A stretch of 64,000 nt of DNA from Desulfovibrio sp. G11 (GTDB lineage Bacteria > Desulfobacterota > Desulfovibrionia > Desulfovibrionales > Desulfovibrionaceae): the NCBI RefSeq assembly GCF_900243745.1, contig NZ_LT984798.1, positions 2,874,001-2,938,000 on the forward strand. Reading direction: 5' to 3'. Every line of letters starts with the position of its first letter. Position 1 is the stretch's first letter. The notes under the pieces are model-generated. The model was not told where the DNA came from. It made no database searches and saw only the letters and a program-made list of their open reading frames with translations. The translations under genes and the position numbers were made by a program. Shown here in pieces: positions 32,207 to 41,506 of the stretch.

Positions 32207-33211
32207 TCAGCGCTTTTTTCTGGCAGAGAACATTTGCTGTACTTTTTTAGGCGATGCCGGATGCCGGAATCCGGCCTCAATGAGTCTGCGGGCGGCATTA
32301 TCGCGCCCGACTCTGCTGGTGCCGCCCATAACCACTGCCAGCATGCGGGTTTTACCCCGTTGACCTGTCACAATAAGGTTGTAGCCCGAGGCTACGGTCC
32401 AGCCCGTCTTCAAGCCGTTGACGCCAGCGACCGTACCCAGCAGCCCATTGGTATTGCGCGTTTTTCTGTCCCGATAGGTGAGCAGCTGCACACTGTGGTA
32501 GCGCAGGGCAGACGGGTGAGAACGCAGGTAGGCTCTCGTCATTCGCGCCATGTCTCTGGCAGTGGTTTTCTGTCCGGCGGCCGGTAGCCCGGTGGGGTTT
32601 TTGAATGTGGTGCGGTTCATACCCAGGGCCCTGGCCTTCTGGTTCATAGCGCGAACAAACTGGCGGTCATTGCCACCAACCCGGCGGGCCACTGCTGTGG
32701 CTGCATCATTGCCGGAAACCACGGCCATGCCCGTAAGCAGCTGTGACAGCGCGACGCGCTCGCCTGCCCGCAAGTGCATGGATGATCCGCCTACGGCAGC
32801 TACCTGCGGCGTAATCCTGATTTTTTCACCCGGTTTGATCTTGCCCGCGCGAATCTGGTCCATAGCTAGGTACATTGTCATGACCTTGGTGAGTGAAGCC
32901 GGGGGAATGGCCATATCCGCATTTTTGGCATAAAGAATTTTGCCGGTGTCCATATTGATAAGAATGGCGGAACGCACGGGCATGGCCGCCTGAGCGCCGC
33001 CAGGAACTGCACAGATGGCAATCAGGCAAAGCCACAACAAACAGACCGCCAGACGTGCAGTCGCCCACGGTAGTGCGCCGTGGCGGGCGTATGCGGGGTA
33101 CGGTCGTGCAGACGTGCCGCTGTTTTCCGTACGGCGTTGTCCGCAGCTGTCCTTGAGGCGGCAAGGCTCTTCCTCTACCGTAAGTGTGGCGTGAGAGTCT
33201 TTTTTAACCAT
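32207..33211 (-). CDS. D-alanyl-D-alanine carboxypeptidase (penicillin-binding protein 5/6 type)
   Basis: Periplasmic serine peptidase that trims the terminal D-Ala from peptidoglycan stem peptides. The product has 334 residues: a charged N-terminal extension of about 50 residues, a membrane segment (LAVCLLWLCLIAICAVPGGAQA), then the catalytic domain with SxxK (SLTK), SxN (SGN) and KTG (LKTGW). It lacks the C-terminal amphipathic anchor domain of larger DacA proteins, so it may be a DacD/PBP7-like short form or soluble in the periplasm. Nine bases separate its stop side from the next upstream gene, suggesting cotranscription with the AI-2E-family gene. Confidence 0.9.
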   Translation of the reverse strand: MVKKDSHATLTVEEEPCRLKDSCGQRRTENSGTSARPYPAYARHGALPWATARLAVCLLWLCLIAICAVPGGAQAAMPVRSAILINMDTGKILYAKNADMAIPPASLTKVMTMYLAMDQIRAGKIKPGEKIRITPQVAAVGGSSMHLRAGERVALSQLLTGMAVVSGNDAATAVARRVGGNDRQFVRAMNQKARALGMNRTTFKNPTGLPAAGQKTTARDMARMTRAYLRSHPSALRYHSVQLLTYRDRKTRNTNGLLGTVAGVNGLKTGWTVASGYNLIVTGQRGKTRMLAVVMGGTSRVGRDNAARRLIEAGFRHPASPKKVQQMFSARKKR

Positions 33212-33220
33212 TATACTTTG

Positions 33221-34327
33221 TCAGGCATTGTACTTGTAGATACGGTTTGCTTCCTCCACAGCCTGCATGGCAAAGGCCAGCAGCACGGGACCGGCAATAA
33301 GCCCCACCGGGCCAAAGCTGGAAAGTCCACAGAGGATGGCGATAATCAGCACAAAGAAAGGGGCCTTGATACCCTGCCGCAGAAAAAGAGGGCGCAGTAC
33401 GTTGTCCACACCCGCTACGGCCAGCATTCCCCACAGTCCCAACCCTATGGCGGCCATGCTTTTGCCGGTAAACCAGAGCGAAATGCACAGGGGCAGCCAT
33501 ACAAGAGCTGTGCCCACCATGGGGATAGGGGCTACCAGTGTCGCCAGTAATCCCCAGAAGGCAGGCTGGTTGACGCCTGCCACAGCAAAGGCGACGCCGC
33601 ACAGAAAGCCCTGGGCCAGCGCTACCAGAACAATGCCCAGCATGATGCCGCGCAGCGCCCGGTGTATGGCCGTGATGAAGCGCCGCAGCATGGACTGGGA
33701 AATATGGAATATCCTGCCCGTGATCTTGCGTACACGGCGGGAATAGATGGTAAATATCACTGTCAGGCTTACAAAGAGAAAGCTGGTCCAGAGCACGGTC
33801 ATGGTGCCCCCAAGGAAATCTACGCCGCGCGACAGCAGCAGACCCATGGCAGTATCAAAAAAGCTGTCCAGCCGCATGAGCAGATCATTGAAGGCGCGCT
33901 CAAGGCGCGGATGCTCTGTAAGGCTCTGCCTCCATTGCTGGATGTAGTTTACCCACTCAACGGGCAACTGAAAATTATTGGCCTGCAGTTCACGCAGCCG
34001 CGTAAAACCGGCTGCTGCCTGCGGCGATACCAGAAGAACCAGCACGGCAATGGGAACGATAAGGGCCGCTATCAGCATGGTGATATATCCGTAAAGCGGC
34101 GATGAATTGACAAAGGAGATGAGAAGGCGTCGCTTGCGTGAATCCGGCCGGCTGCGTTCAATGCGGATTCGCCAGGCCCGGGCTTTTTGCCGCAGTTTGC
34201 GGTACTGCGGCAGGGTGAGGCAAGACAGACAGGCCGCCATAAAGATTGTGACGGGATTGGGCAGCAGCAGCAGATACCAGGCCAGTACGGCCAGCAGGTA
34301 GAGCAAGCGGGGCATTGTTTGTGTCAT
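33221..34327 (-). CDS. AI-2E/PerM-family membrane protein
   Basis: Polytopic inner-membrane protein, 368 residues with about seven to eight hydrophobic segments. The family core is recognisable in GIVLVALAQGFLCGVAFAVAGVNQPAFWGLLATLVAPIPMVG and in the closing FGPVGLIAGPVLLAFAMQ. Relatives include TqsA and YdiK; substrates range from AI-2 to ions and are mostly unknown. The ATG at 34327 has AAGG nine bases upstream, and a longer frame reaching 34456 lacks a ribosome site. It lies directly upstream of the carboxypeptidase gene on the same strand. Confidence 0.85.
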   Translation of the reverse strand: MTQTMPRLLYLLAVLAWYLLLLPNPVTIFMAACLSCLTLPQYRKLRQKARAWRIRIERSRPDSRKRRLLISFVNSSPLYGYITMLIAALIVPIAVLVLLVSPQAAAGFTRLRELQANNFQLPVEWVNYIQQWRQSLTEHPRLERAFNDLLMRLDSFFDTAMGLLLSRGVDFLGGTMTVLWTSFLFVSLTVIFTIYSRRVRKITGRIFHISQSMLRRFITAIHRALRGIMLGIVLVALAQGFLCGVAFAVAGVNQPAFWGLLATLVAPIPMVGTALVWLPLCISLWFTGKSMAAIGLGLWGMLAVAGVDNVLRPLFLRQGIKAPFFVLIIAILCGLSSFGPVGLIAGPVLLAFAMQAVEEANRIYKYNA

Positions 34328-34914
34328 GCATAAGCCTTGGGTTGCGTACCCCAAAATTCTGGATGCGGTTGATGTGGCGGATACAGCCCACGGCGCGGAC
34401 TGTGCCTGTACGATAGCCCGTGGCTGCCAAAGGGCTGGGCGCAGCCAGACTAGCAAATATATGCTTGGTCTGCCAAGCCTTACGGCGCAGTGCGGAAAAA
34501 AGAAGGATGTGATTGAAAAACTTCTTTTTTATTGGAATGTTATGAGTTTTTAATCAAGGGACGAGGCTTTGGGGATTAAAATTTTTGCAAAAAATACGCT
34601 CCATTGCCTGCAGGGGGCTGCCGTTTGATCAAGTGCCGAACGTCACGCGACGTGATGAAGGCACCGTGTGGAAAAGTTTGTATTTCAGGGCAAACCCCTT
34701 GCCCCAATGGCGTATTCCATCTTGCAGGTTCTGTGTTTCCGCAGACAGGGTGCAGCAACGGCGGCACGCTCTGCCTGCATGGTATCTTTAACTGCAAAAA
34801 CAGGACGTCGAAGGTTCGAAGCGCTCCTGCGCACCATCTTGCCATTGCTGATTTGCGCCATCAGCGAAACCGTGGCGCGTTGCGCCGCCCCACGCCCTGT
34901 GCTAGTTTGTGGGC
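34328..34914. other. Intergenic region without a recognised gene
   Basis: Nearly 590 bases between divergent genes. It contains a weak inverted repeat AAAAAAGAAG/CTTCTTTTTT (34496-34530) and CTTGG-TCTG-CCAAG (34464-34477). No protein-coding frame here carries recognisable features. Confidence 0.4.
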
Positions 34915-37900
34915 ATGACGACAGAAGCACGTAGCAGGCCCTGGCTGACCGTTTTATTGCGCGTACTGCCGGAGTTCTCTGCCCAGGACTGTTGCGCTGC
35001 CCTTGAGTACGCCGGAGCCGCTGGGCAGGTACTCATGGCGGCATGCCATGAAGAGATGCGCCCGCATCTCATGTCTTTTGGTCAGGGGATGGTGCGCCGT
35101 CAGACAATGCACGCCTTTCGCTGCTATAGCCCGTCCGCAGGGCAATCCTGCCTTGAAGCGCTTAATCTGGCGGCCAGTCAGGCGCGAACCCCTTATCTTT
35201 TACTTCTTTCTTCAGCCGTACGCCTTTTGCCCGGCAGCTTGCCGTCAATGCGCGACAGGTTGGAACGCTCGGGCCAGCTTGCCGGGGTCAATCCCCTGTT
35301 CCTTTACCGCCAGGAAGCTTTCGGCCAGTCTGCTTCTCTGACGGAAAGCCATATTTTCCCCCAGAGCCGTATTGCCCACATGGGCAGCGTGGGCAATTGT
35401 CTTGGGCAATTGCAGTATCTTTATGAAGGCCTGCCTCTGGAGCATGAGCTGGCACGAAAGCGGAGATTTTTTCAGGTAGCTCATATGGGAGCGCTTTTGC
35501 TGCGGCGTGAGGATTTTCTGGCTGTGGGCGGCCTTACGACTGCTCTGGACGAGCTTGCACCGCAGGATTTTTGCCTGCGCCTGGCTGCCCCGTATTCCTC
35601 CGCTTCTGGGTGCGCTCCGCAGCGTTTTTTCAGCAGCGAGCCCGATGCGCTGGCGGTTCTGGCTGACGATTTTGACAGCTGGAAGACCTGTGGCTTGTGG
35701 AACAGTCTGTTGTTGCGCGGCAGACTGTATCCCGGCCTGCTGCATCCTGATCAGGCGGAGCATGCACGGCAAGATGGTCTGGATTACGTATGCACTGCCT
35801 GGCTGCATCCGGGGCCGCGCCTGACCTCCTGTCTGGAACAGGATGAGGCAGCCATGCCCGTCATGGCAGCATGGCTGCGTTGGCGGCATGATCCCGGGCC
35901 GCAACATCTGCTGGATCTGCTCAGCCTTCTGCCCGAAGGGCAGAGGCGTACTGCTTTGGCTCTTTGCCGTGATTTGCCCGACAGTCTGCCCCGGGTCCTG
36001 TCCTGGTATGCAGAAGCCGCCCGCGCGTTATATACCTACGGTCATGAAAAGGAATACCCGGCTCTGGTGGAGCAGGCCGGTGCATGGATGCAACGGGAGG
36101 AAGATTTCAGGTGCAGATGTTTGCGTCCCGGCCTGAGCGCGTTGCAGAAGGAGGGGTTGTACGCCTGCGGCCTGGACAATTGCCCTGCGATTTATGATGC
36201 CTGGCTGGAACTGGCGGAAAAAAACAGCTTTGCTGCAAAGCTCATGCTGCAGGAAGGAGAGGAAAAAGAATACCAGTATAGTGAACTGCTCGTTGGCCGT
36301 CAATGGCCTCGTCTGGCCGTGATTATGCCCGTGTATAGCCCGCAGCCCGAATATTTGCGCGCGGCTCTGGACTCTGTTTTAGCCCAGACCTATCCCCACT
36401 GGCAGCTCTGTATTGCTGATGACGCTTCTCCCGACCCACATACGCCTGAAATACTGCGCGCCTACGCGGCCATGGACGCGCGGCTGCGTTGTGTACGACG
36501 TGAGAGCAACGGGCATATTTCCCTTGCCAGTAACAGCGCCCTGGATATGGCTGATGCGCCCTGGACCGGTTTCTTGGACCACGATGACGTGCTGGCACCT
36601 GCCGCCCTTGAACAGATGGCCGCAGTGGCCGCGTCCGCGCCACATCTGGGGCTGGCTTTCAGTGACGAAGACAAGGTGGATTTTCGTGGTGTCCGGCGCA
36701 CGCCCATCTTCAAGGCGGCCTTCGACCCCTGGACCCTGTACGTCGGGCACTTTTCTGTTTATTCCACAGAATTGCTGCGCCGCCTTGGCGGCTTGCGGCC
36801 CGGTCTGGAAGGATCGCAGGATTTTGACCTCTGCCTGCGCGCCACGGAATGTCTAGGGCCGGAGCAGATTGTTCATGTACCGCATGTGCTCTATCACTGG
36901 CGCGTGCACGAAGGCAGTTCAAGCGGCGCCGTGGGAGCGAAACCCTATGTTCTTGAGGCAACACGTCGTGCACTGAACGAAAGTGCAATACGCCGCAGGC
37001 TTTCTGCCGTTGCCGCGCCTGCGGGACGCAACAATTTTTACGCTCTGCGATTCAGCGTGTTGTCCTGCAAGTGCAGCGTTATACTGCTGGCCCGGCACGG
37101 ACGGCCAGTACAGGCCGGATTGTGGCAGGCGTTGATGCGCCTTGCCGCACTTTTGCCGCTGGAGGTGCTTTGTCAGCCTTTGACGACAGACAGCGCAGCG
37201 GCCTTTGCCACCGTTCCTGCGTCTCTGTCCGCCAGGATTTTGCCCCCGCCGCAGGGGCCAGGGGCAGGCGACTGGAACATCGCCTGCAATCTGGCCGCCC
37301 GCGCGGCACGTGGCGAGGCGGTACTTTTTCTGGATTCCTCCTTGCTGCCATGCGAAGATTGCCAGCCGGAGCAATTGCTGGCCCTGGCCCTGCAAGGTGG
37401 CGTCGGGGCCGTGGGCGGCATGCTGCGACACGGCAATATCCTCTGGCACGCTGGGCTGATGCCGGATGCTGGCGGACAAATCTTTGCACTGCAGCGCGGC
37501 GCGGATTGTTTTCTGCTGCCTTCGCTCTGCTGGGGGCAGCTCTTGCTCACGCGCAGAGTGCTGGCAGCCCCGCAGCAGGCTATGGCTGTAGAGCGCCGGC
37601 TGTTTTTGGGACACAACGGCTTTAATCCGTCCATGGGGGCCTGGGCCGGTGCTGATCTGGCCTTGCGTATGGCATCCGCCGACCGACACAGTCTTGTTTG
37701 TCCTTGGGCATGGTGGCAGGTTTCTGCAGACGGCCTTGGCGTTGTGGACAGCAGGGCAGGGCAGGTGAACTGGCAGGGCTGGGGGGCAGGTCGCAAGCCG
37801 CAACCGAAAACAGAACCGCCCCAGGCGCTGGAGAAATTTCTCGCGCTCTGGGGCGTGTCCGTTCAAAAAAGCGGCTTGCGAAACATAAATCTGCGCGCTG

Positions 37901-37944
37901 CCTTTGATCAGGGGTGGACCCTGATAATGGAGAAGAAATTATAG
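34915..37944 (+). CDS. Large family 2 glycosyltransferase with three GT-like segments
   Basis: 1,009 residues, predicted soluble or membrane-associated. The middle segment (about residues 460-680) is a canonical GT-A family 2 domain: LAVIMPVYSPQPEYLRAALDSVLAQTYPHWQLCIADDAS, then the DHDD metal motif in GFLDHDDVLAP and EGSQDFDLCLRA. The N-terminal segment keeps fold traces (RTPYLLLLSSAVRLLPGSL, LLLRREDFLAVGGL) without a DxD, and the C-terminal segment likewise (RGEAVLFLDSSLLP, DLALRMA). Two flanking domains therefore look degenerate. ATG 34915 or the GTG at 34909 could start it; neither has a strong ribosome site. Likely substrates are O-antigen, capsule or flagellin glycans, but no partner gene is adjacent. 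Confidence 0.82.
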   Translation: MTTEARSRPWLTVLLRVLPEFSAQDCCAALEYAGAAGQVLMAACHEEMRPHLMSFGQGMVRRQTMHAFRCYSPSAGQSCLEALNLAASQARTPYLLLLSSAVRLLPGSLPSMRDRLERSGQLAGVNPLFLYRQEAFGQSASLTESHIFPQSRIAHMGSVGNCLGQLQYLYEGLPLEHELARKRRFFQVAHMGALLLRREDFLAVGGLTTALDELAPQDFCLRLAAPYSSASGCAPQRFFSSEPDALAVLADDFDSWKTCGLWNSLLLRGRLYPGLLHPDQAEHARQDGLDYVCTAWLHPGPRLTSCLEQDEAAMPVMAAWLRWRHDPGPQHLLDLLSLLPEGQRRTALALCRDLPDSLPRVLSWYAEAARALYTYGHEKEYPALVEQAGAWMQREEDFRCRCLRPGLSALQKEGLYACGLDNCPAIYDAWLELAEKNSFAAKLMLQEGEEKEYQYSELLVGRQWPRLAVIMPVYSPQPEYLRAALDSVLAQTYPHWQLCIADDASPDPHTPEILRAYAAMDARLRCVRRESNGHISLASNSALDMADAPWTGFLDHDDVLAPAALEQMAAVAASAPHLGLAFSDEDKVDFRGVRRTPIFKAAFDPWTLYVGHFSVYSTELLRRLGGLRPGLEGSQDFDLCLRATECLGPEQIVHVPHVLYHWRVHEGSSSGAVGAKPYVLEATRRALNESAIRRRLSAVAAPAGRNNFYALRFSVLSCKCSVILLARHGRPVQAGLWQALMRLAALLPLEVLCQPLTTDSAAAFATVPASLSARILPPPQGPGAGDWNIACNLAARAARGEAVLFLDSSLLPCEDCQPEQLLALALQGGVGAVGGMLRHGNILWHAGLMPDAGGQIFALQRGADCFLLPSLCWGQLLLTRRVLAAPQQAMAVERRLFLGHNGFNPSMGAWAGADLALRMASADRHSLVCPWAWWQVSADGLGVVDSRAGQVNWQGWGAGRKPQPKTEPPQALEKFLALWGVSVQKSGLRNINLRAAFDQGWTLIMEKKL

Positions 37945-38101
37945 TCTGTCGGTCTGGAGCATTGCAGTTTTGAGAACGTGCATTCGCAATATCTGCAAAA
38001 TACCCACACGGGCGTCTGGTCGCGCAGGCAAACTTCGCTCACCAATTGTGCCGGGTGCCGCCCGCGCAGCCGCCGCCATGCAATGTTGGGGCAATATTGC
38101 C

Positions 38102-38590
38102 TTAGCCGAGGTTTTTGCTGCCCTTGAAGCTGACGCCGATAATTTCGTAAGTGACACGGCCACGAGGAATTTCAACGGAAACTTCGTCCCCTTCCTCGCG
38201 CCCGAGCAGGGCCTGCCCCACGGGTGAAAGAAAAGAAATGGATCCCTTGCTGGGGTCGGCCTCATCCGGGCCAAGAATGGTGTAGGTTTTGGCTTCGCCG
38301 CTATCTACATCTTCCAGGTCCACAGTTGCGCCAAAGATGACCTTGTCGCCGCTGAGGGTATCAAGGTCAATGACCTGATACAGGGCCATGCGCGACTCGA
38401 TGTACTTTATACGCGCCTCAGCCATGCCCTGGCGTTCGCGCGCGGCGTCATAGCCGGCATTTTCGCGCAGGTCGCCTTCTTCTCTGGCTTCCTTGATGGC
38501 TTGAATGATCTCCGGCCGTTCGCTTTTCAGGCGGGCCAATTCTTCTTCCAGCGCCTTGTAGCCTTGTACGGAAATGGGAATACTCGTCAT
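38102..38590 (-). CDS. greA: Transcription elongation factor GreA
   Basis: Binds the RNA polymerase secondary channel and triggers cleavage of backtracked RNA. The product has 162 residues: an N-terminal coiled-coil with the acidic tip (EARLKSE-type helix, AREEGDLRENAGYDAARERQGMAEARI) and a C-terminal FKBP-like domain (FLSPVGQALLGREEGDEVSVEIPRG). Length and motifs are normal. A hairpin followed by a T8 run stands between the probable promoter and the ribosome site, so expression may be attenuated as in the GraL leader of E. coli greA. Confidence 0.95.
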   Translation of the reverse strand: MTSIPISVQGYKALEEELARLKSERPEIIQAIKEAREEGDLRENAGYDAARERQGMAEARIKYIESRMALYQVIDLDTLSGDKVIFGATVDLEDVDSGEAKTYTILGPDEADPSKGSISFLSPVGQALLGREEGDEVSVEIPRGRVTYEIIGVSFKGSKNLG

Positions 38591-38606
38591 GTCGAACCTC
38601 GCAACG

Positions 38607-38635
38607 CAAAAAAAACGCCGCTGCCCAGGCAGCGG
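38607..38635 (-). terminator. Leader terminator/attenuator upstream of greA
   Basis: Minus strand CCGCTGCCTGGGCAGCGG followed by CG and T8, ending about 17 bases before the greA ATG. It is oriented to stop transcription before greA, since no gene upstream on this strand needs a terminator here. Confidence 0.75.
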
Positions 38636-39046
38636 AGCATGCGTTTACCAAAAAGTGGTTTTTATGAAAAAATATCTGGTATTCCGGCAGAGGCCTTGGT
38701 TCGGCTTGCATAAGCGCTTTGAGCGCTACCAGCTGCCAGAAAAAATGCCGGCCTTGCGGCGTTTCACAGTGTGAATTTTGCCGGAAAATACACACCGGGC
38801 AGCTGCACCTTGCAGGCCCGAAAACCTCTCCGGCCAAGCGGGCCGGAATCAAAACCGTAACTGCGCTTCTACCTTAACCACTGCACAGGTTCCGGTCAAG
38901 CTTTAAACAAAAAATTCCAGCCCTGTTGGGAGCATACCGGCAGGGCGCGTACAGTTGGCACTTGCGCCGTGCTGGTGCAGCGTATATGGTAAAAAAATTG
39001 TTATAAACCGAGCTGATCGTCAGCCGCATTCAAACAACGGCAGCTT
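38636..39046. other. Intergenic region without a recognised gene
   Basis: About 410 bases between the divergent greA leader and the YbhN-type gene. Overlapping frames on both strands have no recognisable domains. Confidence 0.4.
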
Positions 39047-40600
39047 ATGAAAAAATATTTGCGTTATCTCGGGCCATTACTGATCTCTGCCATTTTTCTG
39101 CTGGCAGTGTATCTTTTGTACCATAAACTGAAAAGCTACAGTGTCGCGCAAATTCGCGAAAGTCTTTCGCAGATATCCCACACACGTATCACCCTTTCAC
39201 TCCTGCTCATGGTGGTCAATTATATGATCCTTGTGGGCTATGACTGGCTTGCGCTCAAGGCCATCCATAAAAGCCTTCCCTTGCCGCGTGTGGGGCTGGT
39301 TTCTTTTGTGGGGCAGGCCGTAAGCTATAACTTTGGTGCGCTGCTCGGCGGCACAAGCGTACGCTACCGCTTTTACTCAGCCTGGGGGTTTTCGCTGACA
39401 GACATAGTGCGGCTTGTGCTTATGCTGGCGGTTACCTTCTGGGTGGGAGCACTTGGACTGTGCGGAGCCATCTTTATGGTGGCGCCCCCCATTATTCCTG
39501 ACGAGCTGCTGGTCAAGATGCCACTCAAAGACGTGCGCATCCTGGGCGCCATTCTTTTTGCCATCGCCTGCTCATACCTTGCCCTGTGCTTTTTTATTCG
39601 CAAGCCCGTGCATATGTTCGGCAAGGAATTCGTTTTTCCCCCGCCGCGCATAGCCATTGCCCAGGCCCTTGTGGCGGGCGTGGACATCGTGGCCGCGGCG
39701 GCCTGCATGTATGTGTTGCTGCCGGGCGATATGGGCATAAGCTTTATCGATTTTCTGCCAAGCTACCTTATGGCCCAGGTGGCCGTGGTATTGACGCATA
39801 TTCCCGGCGGGGTCGGAGTGTTTGAGCTTGTCATCCTGCACCTTACCCACACTACGCACGAGCAGATGGTTTTTGCCGCGGTGCTCTTGTTCCGGTTGAT
39901 TTATTTTATTATTCCGCTGCTGGCCGCGGCGCTTTTGCTTGCACTCTATGAAGTGCGCCAGCGCCGTCAGGTTCTGCGCGGGGCCGGGCGATGGCTTTCT
40001 GTGCTTTCACATACCATTTCGGCCTATATGTGTTTTTCTGCCGGGATTATTTTGCTGGTTTCATCCACATTGCCCTTGGGCCATCACGCCCTCAGCATGC
40101 TGCGGATTATGGAACCCTACCATGTGACGGCTATAGGGCATTTTGTGAGCTGCCTGTCGGGCGCGGCCTTGCTTTTTGTTTCTTACGGGCTGGAACGACG
40201 GCAGACACGGGCTTTTTATATGGCTGTGTTTTTTCTCTGTCTCGGCATTGCCGGGGCCTTGCTCAACGGCTTTTCCTGGCTCACGGCAGGCATGGTGAGC
40301 GTGGTGCTTTTGGCCGTATGCATGGCCCGCAGGCGGTTTTATCGTGCTTCATTTTTCTGGCAGGAGCCTATTCCCCTGTTCTGGCTGGGGGGGGCCATGG
40401 GGGTGCTTGTGCTGGTAGGCGCGTTGGGCTGGACGCTGTACCACACGGCATGGAGCCATTCTGCCAACTGGTGGGGCAACGCTGCCCCCAACGCGGCGCG
40501 TACAACGTATGCTTTTGCAGGCATTGCCGTGAGCTTGGTACTTTCGTGGATATGGCGGGCGTCTCTTCGGCGGCGTGCGCGTCACAGACAAGAAAATTAG
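39047..40600 (+). CDS. YbhN/UPF0104-family membrane protein (MprF flippase-like domain)
   Basis: Polytopic inner-membrane protein, 517 residues with about 12 hydrophobic segments. Typical UPF0104 features are the GYDWLALKAIHKSLP segment, GQAVSYNFGALLGGTSVRYRFY and HIPGGVGVFELVIL, which are shared with the membrane part of lysyl-phosphatidylglycerol synthase MprF. The C-terminal catalytic (aminoacyl transfer) domain of MprF is absent, so it is a membrane-only relative, perhaps a lipid flippase. The last about 200 residues form additional membrane helices beyond the family core. The gene stands alone and ends in a strong terminator. Confidence 0.85.
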   Translation: MKKYLRYLGPLLISAIFLLAVYLLYHKLKSYSVAQIRESLSQISHTRITLSLLLMVVNYMILVGYDWLALKAIHKSLPLPRVGLVSFVGQAVSYNFGALLGGTSVRYRFYSAWGFSLTDIVRLVLMLAVTFWVGALGLCGAIFMVAPPIIPDELLVKMPLKDVRILGAILFAIACSYLALCFFIRKPVHMFGKEFVFPPPRIAIAQALVAGVDIVAAAACMYVLLPGDMGISFIDFLPSYLMAQVAVVLTHIPGGVGVFELVILHLTHTTHEQMVFAAVLLFRLIYFIIPLLAAALLLALYEVRQRRQVLRGAGRWLSVLSHTISAYMCFSAGIILLVSSTLPLGHHALSMLRIMEPYHVTAIGHFVSCLSGAALLFVSYGLERRQTRAFYMAVFFLCLGIAGALLNGFSWLTAGMVSVVLLAVCMARRRFYRASFFWQEPIPLFWLGGAMGVLVLVGALGWTLYHTAWSHSANWWGNAAPNAARTTYAFAGIAVSLVLSWIWRASLRRRARHRQEN

Positions 40601-40613
40601 CGGCGTTTGCTAC

Positions 40614-40647
40614 AAAAAAGCCCGCGGTATATACCGCGGGCTTTTTT
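40614..40647 (+). terminator. Terminator after the YbhN-type gene
   Basis: AAAAAAGCCCGCGG-TATATA-CCGCGGGCTTTTTT: symmetrical, effective in both directions, 14 bases after the stop. Confidence 0.92.
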
Positions 40648-40755
40648 GTATGTATTGTAGTCGAAATAGCCGGCGCGCATCGCGCAGCCGCTCTCTGCCG
40701 GTGACTGGCGAGGAAGTTCAAGGTGTATTTATGACGCATGGCTACTCGGATGGGC

Positions 40756-40798
40756 GAAAGCCCCCGCTTCCGGTTATCAGGCGGAGGCGGGGGCTTTC
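40756..40798 (-). terminator. Terminator of the outer-membrane protein gene
   Basis: GAAAGCCCCCGC and GCGGGGGCTTTC, a perfect 12-bp outer stem with further TTCCG/CGGAG pairing inside, 37 bases beyond the stop at 40835. Only a short T tract follows. Confidence 0.7.
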
Positions 40799-40834
40799 TT
40801 AACCATGTGGAAAGCAATTTTTTATGCAGACAGG

Positions 40835-41506
40835 CTAGAACGTAAAGCGAACGCCAAGGCTGAATTCATTGGCATAAGGGGCCATGCCGACCTTGGCCTT
40901 TTGACCGGCAAAAGACTTTTCATGTTCGTAGTAACCCAGGCCCACGAAGCGGTAGGCCAGGTCAGCAGAGATTGTTTCGGTAAAGGCGTAGGAAACACCG
41001 GCCCCGGCATTCCAGGCAAATACCGTATTATAATCGGTGCTGCTTCCACTGTACCCCTGACCTTCTACCTTGTATCTGCTTTCAATAAAGCCCATGCCAA
41101 GCCCGCCGCCGATATATGGCGTAAAGGCTGTGTCATTGTGGAAATCCCAATACACATTGAGGAAGAGGGTCTGCAGGTTCCAGCGGCCCTTCAGGGTCGC
41201 GTCCAGGCCGTGCTTGGCGTCCCAATCCGTTTCTGAATTGGTGCGAATGGCGTATTCAATTTCGGCGCGTAAGGGGATGTCGTTGGCAGGGTAAAAGTCG
41301 TAACCGACAAAGGCGCCGCCCCCTACGGTGTTCTGGCTGTAGTCGCCGGTGTCAAAGAAGCTTGCGCCCTTGCTGGTAGAGACATTTCCGGTGCTCTGGA
41401 TGGAATCAATGAATTTGAGTCCAAGATAAAAGCCGGAGTTTTGCGCAAAGGCGGGTACAGCAAGGGCCATAGTCAGCGCGACGGTCAGAAAGATTCTTTT
41501 GAACAT
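40835..41506 (-). CDS. Outer-membrane beta-barrel protein (porin/OmpW/Opa-like)
   Basis: 223 residues with a signal peptide (FLTVALTMALAVPAFA, cut before QN). The mature part alternates polar and hydrophobic residues and ends in an aromatic residue (SLGVRFTF), the hallmark of barrel proteins inserted by BamA. Typical small-barrel landmarks are FVGYDFYPANDIPLRAEIEYA, FTPYIGGGLGMGFIES and NAGAGVSYAFTETISADLAYRFVGLGYY. It probably has eight strands. Its role may be structural or in uptake of small hydrophobic compounds; the sequence does not decide. GGAGAG precedes the ATG. Confidence 0.88.
   Translation of the reverse strand: MFKRIFLTVALTMALAVPAFAQNSGFYLGLKFIDSIQSTGNVSTSKGASFFDTGDYSQNTVGGGAFVGYDFYPANDIPLRAEIEYAIRTNSETDWDAKHGLDATLKGRWNLQTLFLNVYWDFHNDTAFTPYIGGGLGMGFIESRYKVEGQGYSGSSTDYNTVFAWNAGAGVSYAFTETISADLAYRFVGLGYYEHEKSFAGQKAKVGMAPYANEFSLGVRFTF

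Noticed and set aside
36919-37866. A 315-codon minus-strand frame inside the glycosyltransferase gene
   Set aside because: Antisense shadow with a composition dominated by Gln, Arg, His and Pro; no start signal.
38448-38852. A 134-codon minus-strand frame overlapping the greA start
   Set aside because: It overlaps greA out of frame and crosses the leader terminator; no ribosome site or domain.
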